Shown here piece by piece: positions 9,267 to 19,513 of a stretch of DNA of 64,000 nt. The translations under genes were made by a program, and so were the position numbers. The stretch is from contig NZ_PJMS01000001.1 in NCBI RefSeq assembly GCF_002846555.1, forward strand, positions 372,001 through 436,000, read 5' to 3'. This DNA comes from Aquimarina sp. MAR_2010_214 (lineage in GTDB: Bacteria; Bacteroidota; Bacteroidia; Flavobacteriales; Flavobacteriaceae). Numbering within the stretch: the first letter of the stretch is position 1; the number at the start of each line of letters is the position of its first letter. The notes under the pieces are model-generated. The model searched no databases. It saw only the letters and a list, made by a program, of their open reading frames with translations, and had not been told where the DNA came from.

Positions 9267-10073
9267 TCAACATGTAGCAGATACTAATTTGTAATCAACA
9301 ATACTAGCCTTAAAATAATTTAGTTTGCCTTTTTTAAGATTCCAGGCAGCAGTCATCGTATCCGGAATTAATAACTCGTTACGATCTTGGTATTTTCCGA
9401 CTTCTCCAATAAAATTTTCTAATTCTGTATCTCTGTATCTTTTGGTTTTAAAATGATCTATCATTCCGTTTTGATCAAATATAAAAAATCCATCAAGGGT
9501 ATTATTCTTTTTAGTAATCGTAGCTTTTACTGTTCTATCATCTATAGGTTCCCATGAGATATCTGGATCCAGAAAACCTATCGGAAACCAGATAAGTTCT
9601 CCCAAACATCTACCTAGTGAGCTTTGATCTACTTTTTGACCTGTAAACAAAACTACATCTTTTAACCCCAACAAACTTACTTTTACTTCTCCGGTATCAT
9701 TCGTATATCTATCCCTAATTAACATAGGTAATGCTTTAGCTTTCCAGATGAATCCCGAATTATTAGAAGACATATATTGCGTAGCAGAAAATGGTAGCCA
9801 CTTTTTTTTTGAACCTGTTCTAATCTCTCCTTTTTGAGTAAAAATAACATTGCAATATTTTGGTTTCCCTACAATTTTGACTTTGCTAAGGTAATTTTTC
9901 ATCAGATCAGGAAAATCATCCAAATCTTTCTGAGTGATTTTTATATCTATTTCTCTACTTGTATTGAATAACAGTACTTTTTCTTTTTCTACAGAAGCAT
10001 TAAACGATACTATCCCTACTATGGATATTACAATTAATAGTATAAATATACTTGCGATTATAATTAATATCAT
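9267..10073 (-). CDS. Membrane-anchored DUF6544-like protein
   Basis: About 268 residues with one N-terminal helix and a large extracytoplasmic domain. Features such as FPDLMKNYLSKV, the stretch around RTGSKKKWLPFSATQY, and GRCLGELIWFPIGFL with DPDISWEPID resemble the uncharacterised DUF6544-type proteins (from memory). The ATG at 10073 is 20 nt after the upstream ATPase stop. A TTG at 10097 would overlap that gene by 4 nt and add a Lys before the helix, so the start is open. It is the last gene of the ABC efflux operon and may bind or present the substrate. Confidence 0.75.
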   Translation of the reverse strand: MILIIIASIFILLIVISIVGIVSFNASVEKEKVLLFNTSREIDIKITQKDLDDFPDLMKNYLSKVKIVGKPKYCNVIFTQKGEIRTGSKKKWLPFSATQYMSSNNSGFIWKAKALPMLIRDRYTNDTGEVKVSLLGLKDVVLFTGQKVDQSSLGRCLGELIWFPIGFLDPDISWEPIDDRTVKATITKKNNTLDGFFIFDQNGMIDHFKTKRYRDTELENFIGEVGKYQDRNELLIPDTMTAAWNLKKGKLNYFKASIVDYKLVSATC

Positions 10074-10093
10074 TTCTAAAATTGTTTTTAAAA

Positions 10094-10768
10094 TCAACCT
10101 ATAATTCTTCCATCCCCCATCTCTATAATTCGATCTGTTTTATTTGCAAAATCTATATCATGAGTTACTACAAGAAGAGATAACCCTTCTTCATCACTTA
10201 ATTGCTTAAAAATATTAAATACATTTTCAGAATTATAACTATCCAGATTTCCTGTAGGTTCATCTCCCATAATGATTGCTGGGTCATTGATCAAAGCTCT
10301 TGCGATGGCAACCCGTTGTTTTTCACCTCCTGATATTCGCGAAGCTCTTTTTTTGGCAAGGTGATCAATCTTAAGAATCTTCAATTTCATCATGGCATCA
10401 TGCTCGATTTCTTCAATAGATTTTTCTGCTAGTTTTTTGGCAGGAAGCATTACATTTTCTAGCACAGAAAATTCTGACAATAAGTAATGAAACTGAAATA
10501 CAAAACCGATATGTTTGTTTCGTATATAAGAAAGCTTCTCTCTTTCCTGCCCTGTCGCAAGTTCATTATTCAAATACAATTCCCCTTCATAATCCGTATC
10601 CATTGTAGATAAGATATATAATAATGTAGATTTACCACATCCCGATTTTCCCATGATAGAGGCAAATTCGCCTTGATTTACAGTAAAAGAAATATCTTTC
10701 AGTACATGAAAAAGCACTGGTTTTTTAAAATATTTATTAATGTTTTTAGCTTCGAGAACTGTTTTCAT
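10094..10768 (-). CDS. MacB/LolD-type ABC transporter ATP-binding protein
   Basis: 224-residue ATPase of the LolD/MacB class. Walker A GKSGCGKST, Q-loop FVFQFHYLLSEFSVLENVMLP, signature RISGGEKQRVAIARAL, Walker B IIMGDEPTGNLD and switch VTHD are complete. The LLSEFSVLENV stretch is typical of LolD. It lies 7 nt after the FtsX/LolC-type permease gene and pairs with it. Substrate is unknown: lipoproteins are possible, but the HlyD-type adaptor upstream argues for a MacAB-like exporter. Confidence 0.9.
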   Translation of the reverse strand: MKTVLEAKNINKYFKKPVLFHVLKDISFTVNQGEFASIMGKSGCGKSTLLYILSTMDTDYEGELYLNNELATGQEREKLSYIRNKHIGFVFQFHYLLSEFSVLENVMLPAKKLAEKSIEEIEHDAMMKLKILKIDHLAKKRASRISGGEKQRVAIARALINDPAIIMGDEPTGNLDSYNSENVFNIFKQLSDEEGLSLLVVTHDIDFANKTDRIIEMGDGRIIG

Positions 10769-10775
10769 AATGTTC

Positions 10776-12041
10776 TTATTGCCCTCTGATGATACGTACA
10801 GGGTCTATTTTTTTTGCTTTCTGAGAAGGTAAATACCCTGCCAAAAAAGTTAAAATCATCGCAAAGGTAATCCCAATACCATAAAACCAGGGATTATGAT
10901 TAACAGGATAAGTAGTAACCGTGGGTAATGCTTCTGTTTCAAAAGGTATTTGACCAATCAAATGAGATAATCCGAATCCAATTAATAACCCCAAAACACC
11001 ACCAACCACGCCTATAATCATAGCTTGACTCATAAAAATCAATTGCACATCTTTACCCGAAAAACCAGTAGCTTTCAGGATAGCAATATCATTCATCTTT
11101 TCATAAATAAGCATATTTAGAATATTATAAATCCCAAAACCAGCTACAATTAATAATGTAATAGAAACAGCATAGGTTATTAAATTCCTGATCGTAGTTC
11201 CTGTCTTAAATTGGGCATTGGCGGTATTAATATCTATTGCTTTAAGTTTGAATTGTTGTTCAATTTGTTGAGATAACGGTATGGCGTTCTCAATATCATA
11301 AAGTTTTACATTAATATCTGTAATATAGTTTTCGGCTTCCCCCAGGATACGTTGTACTGTTTTAATATTAACAAAACTTTGAATGTTATCGATATCAGCA
11401 ATCCCGCTTTGATAGATTCCTACTATTTTTAGCGGAAAAACATCTCCTTTTATAGTACTGATCTGCACCTTATCTCCTATATCAAGCGACATTTTTTTGG
11501 CAACACCTGCCCCCAACAAAATACCATTATCATTATGATGTAAAGCTTGCGGAGTTCCTTGAACAATATAATCTCTAAAATTGAAAAACTCGACCTCTTT
11601 CATGATATCAACACCTGTTACATTACCTCCTAATTCAATAGATCCTGCGATATAAAAAATTTGTGTTTTGATCTGTGGTATTGCTCCTCTAACCCGAGTG
11701 TCTTTATTAAGATAATTAATAATAGGTAAAGCATTATGAATTCTTTTTTGACTTTGCTTTGGTTTGATCGAATGTACTACATTAAACGTATGTCGAAGCT
11801 CACCATACAAATCTACAGGTTGTTTTTTTGAAGGTTCTATCTCATTAAAAACATGAACATGTGGTGTTTGATTAAGAATTAAATCATCTAGCATTTTATT
11901 CAATCCAGTCATAAAGCAAACCAAAGTGATATACGCTCCTATACCAAAAGTTACTCCCAAAGCTGCAGTTGCAGTTTGTTTGATTTTGGTAATCAGGTGC
12001 GTCTTGGCAATATTTAATATGACTTTCCAGTTGATCATCAT
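10776..12041 (-). CDS. FtsX/LolC-type ABC transporter permease
   Basis: 421-residue permease of the MacB/LolCE superfamily: one N-terminal membrane helix (about 25-45), a large periplasmic MacB-core domain (about 50-280), then three C-terminal helices containing the FtsX domain (MNDIAILKATGFSGKDVQLIFMSQ). It overlaps the adaptor gene by 4 nt (ATGATGA) and is followed by its ATPase. It moves substrates by a mechanotransmission-type mechanism in this superfamily. The specific cargo cannot be told. Confidence 0.9.
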   Translation of the reverse strand: MMINWKVILNIAKTHLITKIKQTATAALGVTFGIGAYITLVCFMTGLNKMLDDLILNQTPHVHVFNEIEPSKKQPVDLYGELRHTFNVVHSIKPKQSQKRIHNALPIINYLNKDTRVRGAIPQIKTQIFYIAGSIELGGNVTGVDIMKEVEFFNFRDYIVQGTPQALHHNDNGILLGAGVAKKMSLDIGDKVQISTIKGDVFPLKIVGIYQSGIADIDNIQSFVNIKTVQRILGEAENYITDINVKLYDIENAIPLSQQIEQQFKLKAIDINTANAQFKTGTTIRNLITYAVSITLLIVAGFGIYNILNMLIYEKMNDIAILKATGFSGKDVQLIFMSQAMIIGVVGGVLGLLIGFGLSHLIGQIPFETEALPTVTTYPVNHNPWFYGIGITFAMILTFLAGYLPSQKAKKIDPVRIIRGQ

Positions 12042-13120
12042 TCGGGTTTATAAATCCAAGTATCTTTGGTAATTCCTGATAATACTTCGACAGTATCCAT
12101 ACTCTGAAGTCCGATAGTGATTTTTACTACTCCTTTTTCGGTTTTTACCTTATGATCCTCAATCAAGTATTCCTTTGGTACAGTAAGCACTTCTTTTTTT
12201 CTGGCGATAATGATATTTGCCTCTCCAGATAATCCCGGATACAAAACTTCTGGACTTTTCTCAAAAAGTGCTTCAACCATAAATGTTTGATTGCGTTCAT
12301 CTTTTTTGGGATAGATCTTACTTACTATTGCAGTAAACACCTTTCCGTTATAAGCATCCAACGTTATTATAACTTTTTGACTCTTTTTAATTTTCACAAT
12401 ATCTACTTCATCAACTAGCATTTCTATAACAAAAACTGTAGCACTACCTATTGCTGCCAAAGGTTCTACAGTATTTACAATCTCTCCGGGATTCTTATAT
12501 AAGGCATATACCTTACCATTAATCTTACTATTGATGGTAAAATCTTTTGTGGTAATTACCGAAGTTCTATAATTGTTTTTTGCCTGCTTTAATTGCGTTT
12601 GAAGTTCTTCTTCTGTTCGATCATACTTACTTCTTAATAGACCTAGTGAATTTGAAGATAGCTCATAAGCTAATTTTTTAGTATCATATTCTAATTTAGA
12701 ACCAATCTGTTGACTCCATAGATTTTTCTGACGACAATAATTAATAGAATCATTGGTCATTTTAAGAGTTGCAGATTTTATCTCTTCTTCAATACTACTA
12801 AGTATGGCAGCACTACCGCTATAATTTTTTTGAGCAAGCTCAAAAGATAGTTTAGCATTTTCTGTATTTAATTTAGGATTACTATTTACAATCTGAAGTA
12901 TTGGGGTTTCTTTTTTAACATCGTCCCCCTCTTCTACAAGGTTATTGTCCAAAATACCATGTACAGAAGCATAAGCCTGATATAAACTATCTGGTTGGAT
13001 CGTAATAGACGAATATACAGATTCTGTAATATCGGTAACCGTGGGAAGTATTTTTTCTTTTTTATCCGTGCAGGATAAAAAAACGACGCCAAAAAACACC
13101 CATAATACATATTTAGACAT
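12038..13120 (-). CDS. HlyD/MacA-family periplasmic adaptor lipoprotein
   Basis: 360-residue adaptor with a lipoprotein signal peptide (VLWVFFGVVFLSC, Cys17). A split lipoyl/barrel-sandwich domain, a coiled-coil hairpin (about 75-180, SFELAQKNYSGSAAIL and the return helix) and a beta-barrel (EMLVDEVDIVKIKKSQKV) follow. This is the MacA-like layout linking an inner-membrane transporter to an outer-membrane channel. First gene of a four-gene operon (adaptor, permease, ATPase, DUF6544-like). No TolC is encoded in this operon. Confidence 0.85.
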   Translation of the reverse strand: MSKYVLWVFFGVVFLSCTDKKEKILPTVTDITESVYSSITIQPDSLYQAYASVHGILDNNLVEEGDDVKKETPILQIVNSNPKLNTENAKLSFELAQKNYSGSAAILSSIEEEIKSATLKMTNDSINYCRQKNLWSQQIGSKLEYDTKKLAYELSSNSLGLLRSKYDRTEEELQTQLKQAKNNYRTSVITTKDFTINSKINGKVYALYKNPGEIVNTVEPLAAIGSATVFVIEMLVDEVDIVKIKKSQKVIITLDAYNGKVFTAIVSKIYPKKDERNQTFMVEALFEKSPEVLYPGLSGEANIIIARKKEVLTVPKEYLIEDHKVKTEKGVVKITIGLQSMDTVEVLSGITKDTWIYKPE

Positions 13121-13323
13121 ACATACATATTTTTACCGAATTTCGCTGAAAAGAGTGATTTTCGGAATGATATTTGTCATATTTAAAAAAGATACTAGTC
13201 TTTATTTTAGCATAGAGGTTAGGTCAAGTATTAGCTCTAATGAAGCTCAGAAAATATGTGAATTTTATACCAATACAGAGCAAAGTATACATCTAACAAT
13301 TAAAAACCATAAAATACAAACAA

Positions 13324-13626
13324 ATGCAAATCAATATTCAATTTGTACAAATGCCAACTAGCGAAACTATGGAAGGTTATGTACACGAAAGACTAAATAA
13401 ATTATATAAAAAATACGATTGGATAATCAAATCAGATGTGTTTTTTAAAAAGGAAAATGACCCTAAAGGAAAAGGTAAAATCTGTGATGTAGAGTTGAGT
13501 TTACCAGGGCCAAAACTATATGCTACCTCTAATGAGAAGAATTTTGAAATGGCTTTTAAAGAAACACTTAGTGACCTCGAAACACAACTCAAAAAACGAA
13601 AACAAGAAATGAAACCTTATATCTAA
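13324..13626 (+). CDS. hpf: Short-form ribosome hibernation promoting factor
   Basis: 100-residue HPF/RaiA (sigma-54 modulation) protein. It begins MQINIQFVQMPTSETMEGYV and shows the beta-alpha-beta-beta-beta-alpha pattern of the family, with a basic C-terminal helix (LKKRKQEMKPYI). It lacks the long C-terminal dimerisation domain, so it is of the short YfiA/HPF type that binds the 30S mRNA channel in slow growth. The ATG at 13324 is chosen because it starts the conserved first strand. Confidence 0.9.
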   Translation: MQINIQFVQMPTSETMEGYVHERLNKLYKKYDWIIKSDVFFKKENDPKGKGKICDVELSLPGPKLYATSNEKNFEMAFKETLSDLETQLKKRKQEMKPYI

Positions 13627-14178
13627 TATGATCTTTCTATAAAATTAACAAACAAAACTTTAAAAACTGATATTTATCATGTTTTACTAATGTTATTTGA
13701 ATTACCTTAGTTCACGGTTAACAAATGATTTCTTTAAATTTTTAGTTAAAAAGAAATGGGTTTTGTTGTAGAAATGTAACAAACCCGAAACAAAGAAATT
13801 AACTCTATTCTTAGGTGAATAGTCCGAAACTTATATTTAGCAATAAATTGAACATTGAGGATTAGTATACCAATTGATAAAATTAATTTCTTTGAAGAAA
13901 ACAGGTAAGTGTACACTTACCTGTTTTTGTTTTTATGCAAACTTATTTTATAATTCATCAAAAAAAATATTTTTTTTATTGGTTGTAAGAAAATTCTGTA
14001 AGTACCTGTTATTAAATACAATTCAATTTCTCACTACAAGACAACCGCAACTTTATTACGTTAAACACTTGATTTACAGGTTTTAAAAACAATTTCAAAA
14101 TCAATACAAATACAATATCAAGTAGCTATTGATCGTTAATCCCTATACATAACACAAATTTAACTTAAAATTTACATT
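13627..14178. other. 552-bp intergenic region with a perfect palindrome
   Basis: No convincing gene. It contains a small hairpin (13758-13767 with 13778-13786) and a perfect 30-bp palindrome without loop (13898-13927) followed by a T-run. The palindrome could be the terminator of a short transcript starting near 13850, where TATATTTA resembles a -7 box, or part of the long leader of the protease gene. A 70-codon frame at 13874-14086 reads through the palindrome and is low-complexity, so I do not call it. Confidence 0.5.
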
Positions 14179-15030
14179 ATGAAAACTAGTAAGTTCTTAG
14201 GCCTTTCGGCTTTGACATTATCTGTATTGATGTTTACCAATTGTCAAACAGAAGATGAACCTTTAGCTACAGAGGTTAACCCAGAAGCCTTTACATCAGA
14301 AGCTTCTGCAGAAGTTTACCCATTAACAGGAAATGAAAAAAAGATTACCAAGATGTTTTTTGGTGAAGAAACCGAATTTGATCAAGTAAATGATAATCTT
14401 ATCCTTGGAGATATGATATTATCTCCTGAACAAGTAGATGAATCTAACAATCTTGCAAAAGGGGTAATTCGTAAAAACAGACATTGGCCCAAATCAGGAA
14501 GCTACTATTACATTCCTTATACTGTTGATAGTAATTTACCAAACAAAGGTCGTGTAACTAGTGCAATTAATCACTGGCAAAGCAAAACCAAAATACGGTT
14601 TATAAAAAGAACAAACCAAAGAGCTTATATTCGTTTTAGATCAGGATCAGGGTGTTCTTCTTCAGTAGGAAGAACAGGAAGTAGACAAAATATCACTTTA
14701 GCTTCTGGTTGTTCTACCGGAAATACTATTCATGAAATCGGACATGCGATCGGTATGTATCATGAACAACAACACCCTAAGCGTGATAGCTATGTTACTG
14801 TTAATTTTAATAACATCAAAAGTGGTAAATCTTCTAATTTTAAGAAAAGATCTTCTTCTTCAGTTAGAACATCAACATTTGATATTGGATCTATAATGAT
14901 GTATGGTTCTTATTTTTTTAGTAAAAACGGAAAACCTACAATCGTAAGAAAAAACGGAAGTACTTTTAATGTACAACGTAGCAAATTAAGTAGTAGAGAC
15001 CTAAGCGTTATAAAACGATACTATAAGTAA
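14179..15030 (+). CDS. Secreted astacin-type (M12A) zinc metalloprotease lipoprotein
   Basis: 283-residue astacin-family protease. The signal peptide ends at Cys22 (LMFTNC), so it is lipid-anchored. Residues 25-100 look like a propeptide. The catalytic zinc motif HEIGHAIGMYHEQQHP lies at 185-200 (three His, Glu186 as base), with the Met-turn at 238-243 (SIMMYG) and the Tyr of SYF downstream. It should cleave host or environmental proteins outside the cell. It stands alone with a long AT-rich leader and its own terminator. Its promoter shows none of the GTCCCC repeats of the toxin genes. Confidence 0.9.
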   Translation: MKTSKFLGLSALTLSVLMFTNCQTEDEPLATEVNPEAFTSEASAEVYPLTGNEKKITKMFFGEETEFDQVNDNLILGDMILSPEQVDESNNLAKGVIRKNRHWPKSGSYYYIPYTVDSNLPNKGRVTSAINHWQSKTKIRFIKRTNQRAYIRFRSGSGCSSSVGRTGSRQNITLASGCSTGNTIHEIGHAIGMYHEQQHPKRDSYVTVNFNNIKSGKSSNFKKRSSSSVRTSTFDIGSIMMYGSYFFSKNGKPTIVRKNGSTFNVQRSKLSSRDLSVIKRYYK

Positions 15031-15048
15031 AAAGAATAGTTATTAATT

Positions 15049-15085
15049 AAAAAGGAGAAGAATATTTGATATTCTTCTCCTTTTT
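15049..15085. terminator. Terminator after the astacin-type protease gene
   Basis: Perfect 17-bp stem (15049-15065 with 15069-15085) around the loop TTG, with A-tract and T-tract ends. It lies 18 nt after the protease stop and can also serve the converging tyrS. Confidence 0.9.
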
Positions 15086-15147
15086 ATATTTCAATTTTTA
15101 AACAAATTTGGTGTAGTCTCCTTAAATAGACTCTACTCACATCTTAC

Positions 15148-16443
15148 TTATACCACTCTGATCACAAAATAGTTTTTCTTACCACGCTGTAATAAAACGA
15201 ATTGATCATTAATCAAATCATTTTCTGATATCGAATAACTATCGGTAACTTTTGCTTTATTTACCGAGATAGAATTTTCTTTCAGTGCTCGTCTGGCTTC
15301 GCCATTTGATTTAAGAAATCCTGTGTGTTCTGCCAAAGCACCAATCATATCAATACCCTTAGCTATCATATCTTTTGCAATCTCGGCTTGTGGTACTCCA
15401 TCAAAAACATCTAAAAAAGTAGCTTCATCCAAACTTTTTAGATCTTCAGATGTAGATTTTCCGAAGAGAATTGCAGATGCTTTTATTGCATTATCAAGAT
15501 CTTCTTGAGAATGTACAATAACAGTAACTTCATCGGCCAATTTTTTCTGTAAGATTCGCTGATGCGGAACTTCTTTATGAGCTACCACCAGAGTTTTTAT
15601 CTCTTCCTCGGTTAAAAATGTAAAAATCTTGATGTATTTTTCGGCATCTTCATCACTGGTATTTAACCAATATTGATAGAATTTATATGGCGATGTTCGT
15701 TTGGCATCCAGCCATACATTTCCACCTTCAGACTTACCAAATTTAGATCCGTCAGACTTCGTAATCAATGGGCAGGTCAAAGCATATCCTTTTCCTCCTG
15801 CAATCCTTCTGATTAATTCGGTTCCTGTAGTGACATTACCCCATTGATCGCTTCCTCCCATCTGTAAAGTACAGTCATGTGCTCTATATAAATGTAGAAA
15901 ATCATACCCCTGGACCAATTGATAGGTAAATTCTGTAAACGACATCCCTTCTGATGATTCTGATGAAATTCGATTCTTAACAGAATCTTTGGCCATCATA
16001 TAATTTACGGTAATATGTTTCCCTACATCCCTAATAAACTCAAGGAATGAGAAATCCTTCATCCAATCATAGTTATTTACTAGCACTGCTGCATTGGGAG
16101 CATCACTTTCAAAATCCAGAAATCTGCTTAATTGTGATTTTATAGCCTCTTGATTATGACGTAGTGTTTTCTCATCCAACAAATTACGCTCTGCCGATTT
16201 TCCTGAAGGATCACCAATCATACCCGTAGCTCCGCCCACCAATGCAAAAGGCTTATGTCCTGCTCTCTGATAATGTGCCAATAACATGATAGGAACTAAG
16301 TTCCCGATATGTAAGGAATCTGCTGTAGGATCAAACCCCACATAAGCAGACCTCATTTGCTCCATTAGGTATTCTTCGGTTCCAGGCATGGCATCATGCA
16401 ACATTCCTCTCCAACGTAATTCTTCTATAAAATTTGTAGTCAT
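15148..16443 (-). CDS. tyrS: Tyrosyl-tRNA synthetase
   Basis: Class I aminoacyl-tRNA synthetase charging tRNA-Tyr. Visible motifs: [18 protein letters not shown] (HIGN signature, about 35-50), [23 protein letters not shown] and KFGKSEGG (KMSKS equivalent). A C-terminal S4 RNA-binding domain follows ([24 protein letters not shown]). The ATG at 16443 (431 residues) is used, not the TTG five codons upstream; a -7 box at 16469-16476 predicts transcription starting near 16462, a short leader for this start. Confidence 0.97.
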   Translation of the reverse strand: MTTNFIEELRWRGMLHDAMPGTEEYLMEQMRSAYVGFDPTADSLHIGNLVPIMLLAHYQRAGHKPFALVGGATGMIGDPSGKSAERNLLDEKTLRHNQEAIKSQLSRFLDFESDAPNAAVLVNNYDWMKDFSFLEFIRDVGKHITVNYMMAKDSVKNRISSESSEGMSFTEFTYQLVQGYDFLHLYRAHDCTLQMGGSDQWGNVTTGTELIRRIAGGKGYALTCPLITKSDGSKFGKSEGGNVWLDAKRTSPYKFYQYWLNTSDEDAEKYIKIFTFLTEEEIKTLVVAHKEVPHQRILQKKLADEVTVIVHSQEDLDNAIKASAILFGKSTSEDLKSLDEATFLDVFDGVPQAEIAKDMIAKGIDMIGALAEHTGFLKSNGEARRALKENSISVNKAKVTDSYSISENDLINDQFVLLQRGKKNYFVIRVV

Positions 16444-16468
16444 TGTACTATAATTCAATTAAGAGCGA

Positions 16469-16476
16469 CAAAGATA
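16469..16476 (-). promoter_or_regulatory. -7 promoter box of tyrS
   Basis: On the minus strand TATCTTTG, a perfect Bacteroidota -7 box, 25 nt upstream of the tyrS ATG. It supports the ATG at 16443 as the start. Confidence 0.6.
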
Positions 16477-16708
16477 AAAATATGGATAATATCCAGCTAT
16501 GAATATGATAGAAATTGGATGGTATTGATTTATCATCCTCATCAATTGTAATAACACTTGTTATACTAATAATTATAGTACTAAAAAATCATTCAGCATT
16601 TCACTGAAAACAAGGGATGTTTTTTCTGGAAATAACAATAATTTTCATTTCTATTCATTAAAACCAATTTATATTAATTGTTTACTTTAGTATCGTAGAA
16701 TATATATT

Positions 16709-17719
16709 ATGATATTAGTCACAGGAGCAACAGGTTTGGTAGGCACACATCTACTGGTTAAACTTGTACAGGGGGGGAAAACTGTACGTGCCTTATACAG
16801 AACTGAGGCCAAAAAAGAACATGCAAAAAAAGTGTTTTCTTCCTACTTCACTTGTGAAGAAAAACACCTGTTTGATAGTATCGATTGGGTGAATACCGAC
16901 ATTAATAATATCCCAGCTCTAACTGAGGCTTTTGAAGGAGTAACTCATGTGTATCATTGTGCTGCCAAAATTAGTTTTAATCCTTCTCACTATAAAAAAC
17001 TAAGAAAAGCAAACATTCATGGCACAGCAAATATTGTAAACCTTTGTTTGATCAAAAAAGTATCCAAGCTCTGCTATGTGAGTTCTATTGCAACACTTGG
17101 AGAAAATTTATCCAATTCTCATATCAATGAAAAAGCAGAATGGAATCCCGAAATCCCTAACTCGGTGTATGCTATTACAAAATACGGTGCAGAGATGGAA
17201 GTCTGGAGAGGGATACACGAAGGTCTTACTGCAGTAATTGTAAACCCTGGTATTATCATTGGCCCTGGTTTTTTTGATACTGGTAGTGGATATCTCTTCA
17301 AAAGGATTGATGCAGGCATGAAATATTACACAACCGGTACTACGGGTTATGTTGCCATACAAGATGTTATCGATATTATGTATCGACTTACTGTAGGTTC
17401 CTATAATAACCAACGCTATATTTTAGTCAGCGAAAATTTAAGTTACAAAAGCGCTTTCAACATGATCGCTCAGTCACTTCACAAACCATTACCTAAAAAG
17501 AAAATCTCTCCTTTCCTAATGAAATTTGCTTATTATGCGCAACGCATTAGTCATACTTTGTTTAGAACGAACAGATCTATATTTAAATCATCTATACGAA
17601 GTGCATTTTCTACAAAATACTATGAAAATGATAAAATAAAAAAAGAACTTATCTATAGTTTTACTCCAATCGAAAAAAGTATCAAAGAAACTGCTACTGC
17701 TTTTTTGAAAGAGCATTAA
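16709..17719 (+). CDS. NAD(P)-dependent epimerase/dehydratase (extended SDR)
   Basis: 336-residue extended short-chain dehydrogenase. N-terminal Rossmann motif TGATGLVGTHL (5-15), HCAAKISF, the catalytic Ser in YVSSIATLG and YAITKYGAE (YxxxK). It resembles dihydroflavonol-4-reductase-like proteins that act on small alcohols, sugars or sterol-like compounds; the substrate is not clear. Its 3' end overlaps the converging DUF4296 gene by 26 nt. The start at 16709 places the Rossmann fold at residue 2. Confidence 0.85.
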   Translation: MILVTGATGLVGTHLLVKLVQGGKTVRALYRTEAKKEHAKKVFSSYFTCEEKHLFDSIDWVNTDINNIPALTEAFEGVTHVYHCAAKISFNPSHYKKLRKANIHGTANIVNLCLIKKVSKLCYVSSIATLGENLSNSHINEKAEWNPEIPNSVYAITKYGAEMEVWRGIHEGLTAVIVNPGIIIGPGFFDTGSGYLFKRIDAGMKYYTTGTTGYVAIQDVIDIMYRLTVGSYNNQRYILVSENLSYKSAFNMIAQSLHKPLPKKKISPFLMKFAYYAQRISHTLFRTNRSIFKSSIRSAFSTKYYENDKIKKELIYSFTPIEKSIKETATAFLKEH

Positions 17720-18170
17720 TTCCTTTATCAATTGCCCTTTCTTTCACATCCAGTTCTTCTTCAATCTTCAATGTATCTTTATGTCTTGCAATAGAGTCTT
17801 TAATTTTTTTTATTGAATCTTCTTCTTTTTTCAATTTTTCATACTTCGTAGCTTCTTTATCCAGATTAGCCTTTACTCGAGTAATAATTCCTTTATACTT
17901 TTCTATCTGATCAGAATACCAAATATTATTCTCTGTAAAAACAATGCTATCTATACCATGTTTTTTTAGAATAAAAGCCTCTGGATTAATACTTTTTTCT
18001 TCAAAGGTTTTTCTATTTGAACTTTTGGCCGCTTTTACAAAGGCGATATCAGTTAAGATCTCAACCATACGGTCTTCCTCTATAAATGTTTCTGGTTTGG
18101 AAGGTTTATTTACGCTCTGACACGAAATAAAACTCAAGAAAACCGCAAAGTATATTACATTTCTAATCAT
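17694..18170 (-). CDS. DUF4296 lipoprotein
   Basis: 158-residue lipoprotein (VFLSFISC, Cys17) with the DUF4296 pattern: an [12 protein letters not shown] helix, [21 protein letters not shown], and a long coiled-coil tail rich in Lys/Glu (about 90-150). Function is unknown; from memory the domain is common in Bacteroidota next to pyrC. It overlaps pyrC by 4 nt upstream and the converging epimerase gene by 26 nt. Confidence 0.85.
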   Translation of the reverse strand: MIRNVIYFAVFLSFISCQSVNKPSKPETFIEEDRMVEILTDIAFVKAAKSSNRKTFEEKSINPEAFILKKHGIDSIVFTENNIWYSDQIEKYKGIITRVKANLDKEATKYEKLKKEEDSIKKIKDSIARHKDTLKIEEELDVKERAIDKGINALSKKQ

Positions 18171-19513
18171 CTGTCAAAAGTTAATCGCTGTGCATGTCGC
18201 ACATTATAGAATTTAAAGTTTTTGTATACCAAACTACCATTAACAAAAGTATGTGTCACTCTTGATTTAAAGGTAGTTCCTTCAAAAGGAGACCATCCGC
18301 ATTTATATGCAATATTATCTTTGTTTACTGTCCATGGAGCATTAATATCAACTAAAACAGCATCTGCATGGTATCCTTCTTTGATAAATCCTCTTTTCTC
18401 GATCTGAAATAATATTGCCGGATTGTGACACATCTTTTCAACGATTTTTTCCAGACTTATTTTATTCTGATGATAAAATTCTAACATAGCAGGAAGCGCA
18501 TGCTGTACCAATGGCCCTCCAGAAGGCGCTTTAGTATACACATTATCTTTTTCTTCTTTAGTATGCGGAGCGTGATCTGTAGCAATTACATCTATTTTAT
18601 CCTTTAGTAATGCTTCAAATAATGCATCCCTGTCTTTTGCTGTTTTTACAGCAGGGTTCCATTTAATCAATGTCCCTTTTTCTTCATAATCTACATCAGA
18701 AAACCACAAGTGATGAATACAAACTTCGGCTGTTATTCTCTTTTCCTTAAGAGGAATTTTATTAGTGAACAATTCTAATTCTTTTGCTGTCGAAAGATGA
18801 AAAATATGTAACCGTGCTCCTGTTTTTTTGGCTAATGCTACCGCTTGTGATGATGATAAATAACACGCTTCTTCACTTCTAATAACCGGATGAAATTTTA
18901 CAGGAATGTCATCACCGTACTCTGCTATATATTTTGCTGTATTACTTTTAATCGTTTCTTCATCCTCACAATGCACTGCAATTAACAGATCTGTAGACGA
19001 GAATATTTTTTCTAATACTTCTGGATTATCTACCAGCATATTTCCTGTTGAAGAGCCCAAAAACAGTTTAAGTGCCGCTACTCTTTTAGGATCTACTTTA
19101 AGAATTTCTTCCAGATTATCATTTGTACCTCCAAACATAAAAGAATAATTCGCATAACTCGTTTTTGCAGCGATTTCAAACTTTTCTTCGAGTTTTTCTA
19201 TTGTTGTTGTTTGAGGTACAGTATTAGGCATTTCTATAAAAGAAGTAATTCCACCAGCTATAGCTGCTCTGGATTCAGTTTCTATAGTTGCTTTATGTGT
19301 TAACCCAGGTTCTCTAAAATGTACCTGATCATCAATGATTCCAGGTAATAAGTATTTACCTTCTGCATCAAAAATGTGCACATCTGGAGACTTTGCACTT
19401 ATCTGTGGTGCAATTTCTTTAAAAATACCATTTTCTATATATACATCTCCATTAAAAACCTGTCCCTCATTAACGATGTTAGCATTTTTAATAAGCACAT
19501 TATCCATAGTCAT
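18167..19513 (-). CDS. pyrC: Dihydroorotase
   Basis: 448-residue amidohydrolase for the third step of pyrimidine synthesis (carbamoyl aspartate to dihydroorotate). Motifs: [18 protein letters not shown] near residues 58-73, [12 protein letters not shown] (metal-bridging Lys), [20 protein letters not shown] and [12 protein letters not shown]. The first metal motif is QxH instead of HxH; from memory this is usual for the Bacteroidota enzyme. It overlaps both neighbours by 4 nt, giving a tight three-gene operon with the glycosyltransferase and DUF4296. A second ATG lies two codons in (19507). Confidence 0.93.
   Translation of the reverse strand: MTMDNVLIKNANIVNEGQVFNGDVYIENGIFKEIAPQISAKSPDVHIFDAEGKYLLPGIIDDQVHFREPGLTHKATIETESRAAIAGGITSFIEMPNTVPQTTTIEKLEEKFEIAAKTSYANYSFMFGGTNDNLEEILKVDPKRVAALKLFLGSSTGNMLVDNPEVLEKIFSSTDLLIAVHCEDEETIKSNTAKYIAEYGDDIPVKFHPVIRSEEACYLSSSQAVALAKKTGARLHIFHLSTAKELELFTNKIPLKEKRITAEVCIHHLWFSDVDYEEKGTLIKWNPAVKTAKDRDALFEALLKDKIDVIATDHAPHTKEEKDNVYTKAPSGGPLVQHALPAMLEFYHQNKISLEKIVEKMCHNPAILFQIEKRGFIKEGYHADAVLVDINAPWTVNKDNIAYKCGWSPFEGTTFKSRVTHTFVNGSLVYKNFKFYNVRHAQRLTFDR

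Noticed and set aside
13874..14086. 70-codon frame in the hpf-protease gap
   Set aside because: Runs through the palindrome, is Phe/Lys-rich and has no helix or motif pattern of a real protein.
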